NCBI RefSeq assembly: GCF_030464345.1
Contig: NZ_VCYH01000016.1
Span: 1-35,467 of the forward strand
Direction: 5' to 3'
Origin: Methanoculleus frigidifontis
GTDB lineage: Archaea; Halobacteriota; Methanomicrobia; Methanomicrobiales; Methanoculleaceae
Length of the DNA stretch: 35,467 nt
How positions within the stretch are numbered: position 1 is the first letter of the stretch; each line of letters begins with the position of its first letter. The position numbers were made by a program, and so were the translations under genes. The notes beneath the pieces were generated by a model, which did no database searches, was not told the DNA's origin, and was given only the letters and a program-made list of their open reading frames with translations. Of the stretch, positions 30,313 to 35,467 are shown one piece after another.

Positions 30313-31220
30313 GCGTGGCGGGAACGGGCCGGCGGGTAGCGGAAGGAACCAGTGCCACGGTCGAGGGGCACTGATTCCCCTACCGCCGGATGTACAGGGT
30401 ATTGGCCGCAGGCTTCTATCCCGGTGTGGCTATGCACGTTTCGGTTCCCGTAGCGGCACCCTGTCGGATTCGCGCAGAAAGCCGGTATGATACGTGGCGA
30501 AAGGAGATCGGCGGTGCGTTCGTCGGCGGTGGAGGGAAGCAGACCGGTGAGATTGCAGGGGTCTCCCCCCGGCCTTCTGGACGCCCGTGTCCCTGCGGCA
30601 TACCTCACGGTGCCGGGTATCCGGGATCGCTCCGGGCGATCTCGTCCTCCTCCGCTTCCTCGGCGTCGTCGGCTATCCAGGGGGGCTGACGGGGCGGTGA
30701 AGCGGCAAGACCATCCTTCAACCGCCTTCCCTCCTGATGCGCCGGCCGCGGCATGCGATACGGAACTCCGGCCGTTCGAGGGCTGCCCGACGAAGAGCAG
30801 CCGGAGCTTTTCGCCTATCAGGAGAGACGGGCCTGTTCGATCCAAGCCCGTGCCGGACAAACTCGAACGAGCCCCGCAGGGTCTCGCCGGCCGCAGTGGC
30901 ATCGCTCCCCGGGATATTCGGTGTCGGGAACCCCCGTCACGATCAATGGCGAGCACGTAAACAGTGGCAATTGTCACCGCCGTACGTGATCGCGTTGGCA
31001 AAGGGGAGCTCAAACCCGACCCGCTCGTCGATAGAACGCCAAACGTGATCTATTCTATTCCGAATGAACGGTGTATTCGATTTTCTGTGAAGTTCTCTCA
31101 ATGCCGGCCGACGAATCTCTCACATCTCGTGTTGCTCGCTGCGCTCTTTGCGATCTCAACGGTGAAATTTCCGGAGGGGCGGAAGAAGACTTTATTCCTT
31201 TCTGCTGGCAATTCTCTCAT
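30313..31220. other. 0.9 kb without a convincing gene, probably decayed
   Basis: All frames are interrupted or of random Arg/Ser/Pro-rich composition. Short protein-like islands appear in different plus-strand frames, such as IAPGDLVLLRFLGVVGYPGG near 30625-30690, FRLSGETGLFDPSPC near 30810 and VSGTPVTINGEHVNSGN near 30920-30965. This suggests an old gene with several frameshifts. From about 31030 the DNA is AT-richer and leads into the promoter of the DUF1254 gene. Confidence 0.35.
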
Positions 31221-32792
31221 ATGGTGCAGAAGAAGAGAATCTACGGTATCATAATTACTCTATTTGTCGCAGCGTGCATTCTGGCAGTCGGTTGCACCTC
31301 CCAACCGGGTGAGACAGCCGTTCCGACTGCGACCCCTTCCGGGACCCCCGCACCCGCGGAGACCACGGCAGGACAACTCTGGAACGCCACGTCCTCGCAG
31401 ATGTCCGAACAGGACATTCAAAACCTCGCCCTAAAGGCATTTGTGTACGGTTTCCCGCTCGTAGAGAGCATGGGCAAGACGTACGAGATGGGCACCTCTC
31501 CGGACGTGCCGCTGGGTGCACCGGTCAACACCTTCGGTCGTACAAGTCTGTTTATCGATGCAGAGGCATGCCCGCGCCTGGGAATCGTGTCGCCCAACGA
31601 CGACACGCTCTACCAGCTGGCACAGGTGGATGCCGGGAAAGAGCCGCTCGTCCTCCACGTGCCTGCCACGGGAGACCGCTACTATGTCATGCAGTTCGTG
31701 GATGCCTGGTCGAACAACTTTGCATACGTCGGCAAGCGTGCAACCGGCACCGCTGAAGGCGAGTTTCTGCTCGTCGCCCCCGGATGGCAGGGGGAGGTTC
31801 CCGCCGGCATGCCCGTCATCCATGCTCCGACACGGGTCTTCACCATCAACGGCCGATTCGCGGTAGCGGGCGAGGAGGATGTGCCGAACGTTGAGGCGCT
31901 GCAGGATCAGGTGTGGCTGACGCCCCTCTCCCGGTACCCGGGAAAACCGGATACATCCAACCGTACAATCGGGGACTGGCCGCTGCCGGGACCCGATCCG
32001 GCGGTGCCCGACGACCTCCTCTTCTGGGAGAAATTCCGGGTCTGGTCCCAGACCTTCCCGCCGGATCCGTCGGAAGCCGGATACCTCGGGCAGTTTGCTC
32101 CACTCGGGCTCTGTGAGGAGAAGAGCCCGTACGTGAACGCCGATCCGTCCCTGGCGGCCGTACTTCGCGACGCACAGCAGGAGGGGCTTGCCATGCTCAA
32201 CGAGGAGATACCAACCATACTGCCGCTGAACGAACAGTGGGGCGATACCCGGGATCTCTTCAACTACAACGTGCATTTCTTCGAGATCGGTACAATCGAC
32301 TCCCCTGAATGGAAGATCGCCGACCCGCAGACTCGCTACGTGATGCGCGGAATTGCCGCCCTCATCGGGCTCTGGGGCAACCACGCCTACGAGGCCTATT
32401 ATCCGGCAACCTATAATGACAACGAGGGACAGTCTCTCTCCGGGGAATATACGTACATCCTGCACTTCAACCAGACACCTCCAGTCGAGGCCTTCTGGTC
32501 GGTCACCATGTACGATGTCCCCCGGTACTATCTGGTCGACAACCCGCTCAACCGATATTCGATCGGAGATCGGACGCCCGGCGTACAGTACAATGACGAC
32601 GGCTCACTGGACATCTTCATCCAGCATGACTCCCCGGGGCCCGACAGGGAGTCGAACTGGCTGCCTGCACCGGCCGGGCAGTTCCGCCCCATCCTCCGCA
32701 TGTACATGCCGGATTCGGGAGTATTCGAGGAAGGGCAGTGGCACATGCCGTCGATCGAGCGCGTGGAGGAGCCCGGAAGCGATCTCCCATAA
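31221..32792 (+). CDS. DUF1254/DUF1214 domain lipoprotein
   Basis: The 523-residue precursor has a lipoprotein signal (MVQKKRIYGIIITLFVAACILAVGC; Cys25) and a Thr/Pro-rich linker (about 30-50). DUF1254 is at about 65-210 (YGFPLVESMGKTYE, SPNDDTLYQLAQVD, RYYVMQFVDAWSNNFAYVG). DUF1214 is at about 400-510 (GEYTYILHFNQTPPVEAFWSVTMYD, YSIGDRTPGVQYNDDGSLDIFIQHDSPG). This two-domain family is widespread in bacteria and of unknown function; it is scattered in archaea, so transfer is plausible. ATG 31221 is chosen for the signal peptide. A CTTTATTC element about 30 bp upstream suggests a short leader. It would sit on the outer face of the membrane. Confidence 0.88.
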   Translation: MVQKKRIYGIIITLFVAACILAVGCTSQPGETAVPTATPSGTPAPAETTAGQLWNATSSQMSEQDIQNLALKAFVYGFPLVESMGKTYEMGTSPDVPLGAPVNTFGRTSLFIDAEACPRLGIVSPNDDTLYQLAQVDAGKEPLVLHVPATGDRYYVMQFVDAWSNNFAYVGKRATGTAEGEFLLVAPGWQGEVPAGMPVIHAPTRVFTINGRFAVAGEEDVPNVEALQDQVWLTPLSRYPGKPDTSNRTIGDWPLPGPDPAVPDDLLFWEKFRVWSQTFPPDPSEAGYLGQFAPLGLCEEKSPYVNADPSLAAVLRDAQQEGLAMLNEEIPTILPLNEQWGDTRDLFNYNVHFFEIGTIDSPEWKIADPQTRYVMRGIAALIGLWGNHAYEAYYPATYNDNEGQSLSGEYTYILHFNQTPPVEAFWSVTMYDVPRYYLVDNPLNRYSIGDRTPGVQYNDDGSLDIFIQHDSPGPDRESNWLPAPAGQFRPILRMYMPDSGVFEEGQWHMPSIERVEEPGSDLP

Positions 32793-32860
32793 GAAAAACG
32801 GCCCAACAAGGAATCGCAGATCTGAGGGGCGAAGAAATACGAGCCATCTTTTTCTGCACT

Positions 32861-32932
32861 GCCGGGGGATGGGGAGCCACTTTAGCACCTGCATTGGAGG
32901 CGAAAGGCTCCACTCGCCCCTCATCCCCCGGC
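32861..32932. repeat. Long imperfect hairpin downstream of the DUF1254 gene
   Basis: Arms GCCGGGGGATG (32861-32871) and CATCCCCCGGC (32922-32932) are perfect over 11 bp. A second pair, GGAGCC (32873-32878) and GGCTCC (32906-32911), nests inside it. The 72-nt structure has no T-tract and no coding content. It might be a mobile-element end or a structured RNA; the rest of 32793-33199 shows no gene. Confidence 0.45.
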
Positions 32933-33214
32933 ATGGTTCCGACCTTCTTCCAGCAGCGGCTCCGGGAGAGTGATAGTTCAACGTCGGCATCAACGGTGAC
33001 CGGATTGCAGCCGTATCCGGTCAACCGCTTCAGGGCAAAATGTCCTTGATGTCCCGGGCCTCATCGTAGCGCCAGGGGGTCGTCGACCTGCACTCCCATG
33101 GCCGGACCGTCACCGGCAACCGCCCGGCTACGTCTGATTGCGTTCGTCCTGTTTGGTAGTGCCCAAAAAAACAACTGATAATAGAAAAGCTCTCACGGTG
33201 TGAGTTTCTGGTAT

Positions 33215-33756
33215 GAACGCGGGATATTGCTCAACATAATGCAGTCGGATTCTCTGAAAGAGATTTTCAGTTATATTCTGGGGCACAACCGTATTTATCG
33301 GCGGGGTCTGGATCACGCACTCGTCCATCACCCGGTTGACGGAACAGGAAGACCACATCACGTTCCGGATGACGCTCGTGATGCTCTTCTTCGTTTCCCT
33401 GCCTCCCGTTCTTCACGAGCCCGATGACCACCCACCTCGCCGGGGCGGGTTCACGGCTGTCGGTTCTCCTCTACGGGCAGGATCTGTTCTTCGCATCGTA
33501 TCTGCTGAGCACGATCATGCGCTACCTTGCCCGGCGTCCGGAGCTCCTCGTTGACGGCTTTGCGGATGACGACCTCCGGGACATGGTACGGCGACGGCGA
33601 TACGGCGTTGTCTCCAATGGAATCAGGGTGCTGCTCGCGCCGTTCCTGCCTCTGCCGGCAATCGCGATGTATACTACCGTTGCGATCTGCTTTATTCTCC
33701 AGCCCCTGTTCTTCAGGCGAATCATCGTGCGTTCTCTGAAAAAGCAAGCGCAGTGA
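33215..33756 (+). pseudogene. Frameshifted TMEM175 (DUF1211)-like potassium channel
   Basis: Three frames in order give one recognisable protein. First comes SDSLKEIFSYILG (ends about 33285), then TTVFIGGVWITHSSITRLTEQEDHITFRMTLVMLFFVSLPPVL, then LAGAGSRLSVLLYGQDLFFASYLLS and a C-terminal membrane part ending RSLKKQAQ at TGA 33754-33756. The order matches TMEM175/DUF1211 helices, including a GVWITHxxI for the family's usual IYWxxHHxxF. At least two frameshifts (near 33285 and 33415) are needed, and the first helix with the family's N-terminal motif is missing. Either a pseudogene or sequencing errors; the missing N-terminus favours a pseudogene. Confidence 0.65.
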
Positions 33757-33968
33757 GATCCTGCTGCTTTTGGGATCCAGCCCCTCCCCGGGAGAGGTGC
33801 TCACGAGTACGCTCCGCCACGCATCTCCTCGTCCATCGCGGTGGGATTATTCTCATCATACCGGGAGTGCCCGCGGTTCATCGGGTTGGAGAGACCCCGT
33901 ACCTTTATGTATCGGGGAGTGAAGCAGACGGGCATGAGATCGGTCGATGCACCGGGGCCGGAGGGCCG

Positions 33969-35258
33969 ATGAGCACATCTGATAGCAGGGCACCCCCCGC
34001 CTTCCACGTCATGGCAAAACCGACCGGCGCACGGTGCAACCTTGCCTGTGCCTACTGCTTTTACCTGGAGAAGGAAGGGCTGTACCCGGACGGCACCTTC
34101 CGGATGACCGACGAGGTGATGGAGCAGTTCATCCGCCAGACGATCGAAGGGCACCGCGTGCCCGGGGTGACGATCGCCTGGCAGGGGGGAGAGCCGACCC
34201 TGATGGGGCCGGACTTCTTCCGGCGGGCCGTGGCGGTGCAGAAGAAGTATGCACGGCCCGGCACCCGTATCGAGAACACCTTCCAGACAAACGGCGTCCT
34301 CCTCGACGACGAGTGGTGCCGGTTCTTCCACGACAACAATTTCCTCGTCGGCCTCTCCATGGACGGGCCTGCGGAGCTTCACGATACCTACCGGAGAGAC
34401 AGGCGAGGCCGCGGCACCTTTGACCGGGTGTTTGCGGCCGCCCGCCTGCTCCAGAAGCACCGGGTCGCGTTCAATATCCTCTGCGCAGTCAACAGCACGA
34501 ACGCCGATTATCCCCTGGAGGTCTACCGGTTCTTCCGCGACGAACTCTCGGCGCCGTACATTCAGTTCATCCCCATCGTGGAGCGGGAGAACAAGACCGG
34601 ATTTCAGGAAGGGAACACGGTCACCGACCGGTCCGTCCGGCCGGATCAATGGGGCCGGTTCCTGATCGCAATCTTCGATGCGTGGGTCCGGCGAGACGTC
34701 GGCCGGATGTTCGTCCTGAACTTCGACGGAGCGCTTGCTGGCTGGCTCGGCATGGCCGGGACGGTCTGCGTCTTTGCCCCGACCTGCGGCCTTGGCGTGG
34801 CGCTTGAGCACAACGGCGACCTCTACTCCTGCGACCACTTCGTCGAACCCGACTATTTACTCGGCAACATCCTCGAAACACCGCTCGCAAAGCTCGTGGG
34901 CTCGGAGAAGCAGCGGCGGTTTGGGGCGGCCAAGCGCGACACGCTCCCCCGCTGCTGCCGGGAGTGTGCGTTCCTCGCCGTCTGCAACGGCGAGTGCCCG
35001 AAGAACCGGTTCGTCGAGACGCCGGACGGCGAAGGAGGCTTGAACTACCTCTGCGAAGGGTATAAGGCGTTCTTCTCCCACGCCGACCGCCCGATGCGGA
35101 TGATGGCCGGGCTGCTCCGGCAGGGACGGTACGCGGATGAGGTGATGCCGATGCTCGCCGCGGAGGAGAAGCCGGCGGCAAGAGTGGGGCGAAACGATCC
35201 CTGTCCCTGCGGGAGCGGGCTGAAGTACAAGAAGTGCTGCGGAGGCAGGAATCGTTAA
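33969..35258 (+). CDS. Radical SAM/SPASM anaerobic sulfatase-maturase-like enzyme with SEC-C tail
   Basis: The 429-residue protein has the radical-SAM cluster motif CNLACAYC (Cys23, Cys27, Cys30), the WQGGEPTLMG glycine-rich motif near 60-70, FQTNGVLLDD, LSMDGPAELHDTYR and a SPASM region with paired auxiliary-cluster cysteines (VCVFAPTCGLG, LYSCDHFVEP, CCRECAFLAVCNGECPKNRF). This matches anSME enzymes, which convert an active-site Cys or Ser of sulfatases to formylglycine. The C-terminus adds a SEC-C zinc motif, GRNDPCPCGSGLKYKKCC. No sulfatase gene is in the window. ATG 33969 has GGAGGG close upstream, and CTTTATGTA near 33903 is a likely TATA element. Met15 is an alternative start. Confidence 0.88.
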   Translation: MSTSDSRAPPAFHVMAKPTGARCNLACAYCFYLEKEGLYPDGTFRMTDEVMEQFIRQTIEGHRVPGVTIAWQGGEPTLMGPDFFRRAVAVQKKYARPGTRIENTFQTNGVLLDDEWCRFFHDNNFLVGLSMDGPAELHDTYRRDRRGRGTFDRVFAAARLLQKHRVAFNILCAVNSTNADYPLEVYRFFRDELSAPYIQFIPIVERENKTGFQEGNTVTDRSVRPDQWGRFLIAIFDAWVRRDVGRMFVLNFDGALAGWLGMAGTVCVFAPTCGLGVALEHNGDLYSCDHFVEPDYLLGNILETPLAKLVGSEKQRRFGAAKRDTLPRCCRECAFLAVCNGECPKNRFVETPDGEGGLNYLCEGYKAFFSHADRPMRMMAGLLRQGRYADEVMPMLAAEEKPAARVGRNDPCPCGSGLKYKKCCGGRNR

Positions 35259-35388
35259 GAGCGGTGCTTCAGGCCGGGGTCGCTGTCCCGGAACATATCC
35301 GTCGGGCGCCGGACGCGGCAGGTGCATTTTCCCGGAAGAATATAGTTCTTGGCGCTACCCTTTTGAACCTTGAAGTACCTGAGCCTTC

Positions 35389-35467
35389 ATGACCGGGCAG
35401 GAGCAGATCGCGATCGTGAAACACGTTCCCTTTTCTGTTTTGAAGAAACGGATCAAGCACCACAAAG
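35389..35467 (+). CDS. N-terminus of an unidentified gene, cut by the right window edge
   Basis: An open frame begins at ATG 35389 and runs to the edge, giving 26 residues: MTGQEQIAIVKHVPFSVLKK, then a basic stretch. The amphipathic, Lys-rich opening resembles the N-terminal helical region of IS630-type transposases, but too little is present to decide. An AAGAATATAGTTCTT palindrome (about 35337-35351) containing a TATA-like core lies about 40 bp upstream. Confidence 0.45.
   Translation, partial: MTGQEQIAIVKHVPFSVLKKRIKHHK

Noticed and set aside
30183-31013. A 276-residue minus-strand frame
   Set aside because: It overlaps the intact lipoprotein gene, has random Arg/Ser/Gly-rich composition and lacks a recognisable motif.
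35269-35463. Short minus-strand frame at the right edge
   Set aside because: It has no homology-like features and overlaps the better-supported start of the plus-strand gene at 35389.

Overview
The window is archaeal and fits a methanogen of the order Methanomicrobiales, probably Methanoculleus or a close relative (the genus is inference). The evidence is: archaeal information-processing genes (TFB, Gar1, aIF5B, S6e, S8e, SRP19, RIO2); an NrpR-type nitrogen-sensing domain; cupin-type glucose-6-phosphate isomerase; HypB; COG1361 and DUF3821 surface proteins; compact TATA promoters with short or no leaders; GTG and TTG starts; and high GC. I could not run a database search, so family names rest on motifs read from the translations.

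Layout. 1-280: the end of an unknown locus. 281-1771: about 1.5 kb with no convincing gene but rich in short repeats and palindromes. 1812-5401: an NrpR effector-domain protein, a TrmB-type regulator, and a COG1361 surface protein overlapping glucose-6-phosphate isomerase. 5398-8658 (minus strand): a DUF3821 exported protein, a two-RCK potassium channel and a tRNA-thiolation enzyme. 8712-12386: a tightly overlapping rio2 / DUF460 nuclease-fold / thiL operon. 12388-16524: an intramembrane-protease-like YhfC protein, a SnoaL-like protein, an acyltransferase, a PLP aminotransferase and a C_GCAxxG_C_C protein. 16743-19375: a secreted beta-propeller, a methyltransferase and a GNAT/YoaP acetyltransferase. 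19405-20033: a gene-free stretch with palindromic repeats and a truncated tRNA. 20034-22399 (minus strand): gar1, tfb and tRNA-Ala, then srp19 with a PHP phosphoesterase. 22453-28544: hypB, rps8e, a SoxB/5'-nucleotidase-like phosphoesterase, an unknown protein with a DUF2240 protein, rps6e and infB.

From 28.8 kb the window becomes accessory in character: tRNA-His, a truncated integrase, decayed coding fragments, a small lipoprotein, a DUF1254/DUF1214 lipoprotein, a frameshifted TMEM175-like channel pseudogene, a radical-SAM sulfatase-maturase-like enzyme with a SEC-C tail, and the start of a gene cut by the right edge.

Functional groups. Translation and RNA genes (gar1, tfb, tRNA-Ala, srp19, rps8e, rps6e, infB, rio2, DUF460, the thiolase) dominate the conserved parts. 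Many neighbours overlap by 4-8 bases (ATGA or GTGA), suggesting translational coupling. I see no complete new multi-gene defence or metabolic system. The best leads are the repeat-rich 281-1771 region next to the NrpR-like gene and its perfect palindrome, the family of hairpin repeats that abuts a truncated tRNA-Ala gene, and the tRNA-His/integrase remnant that opens the accessory tail.
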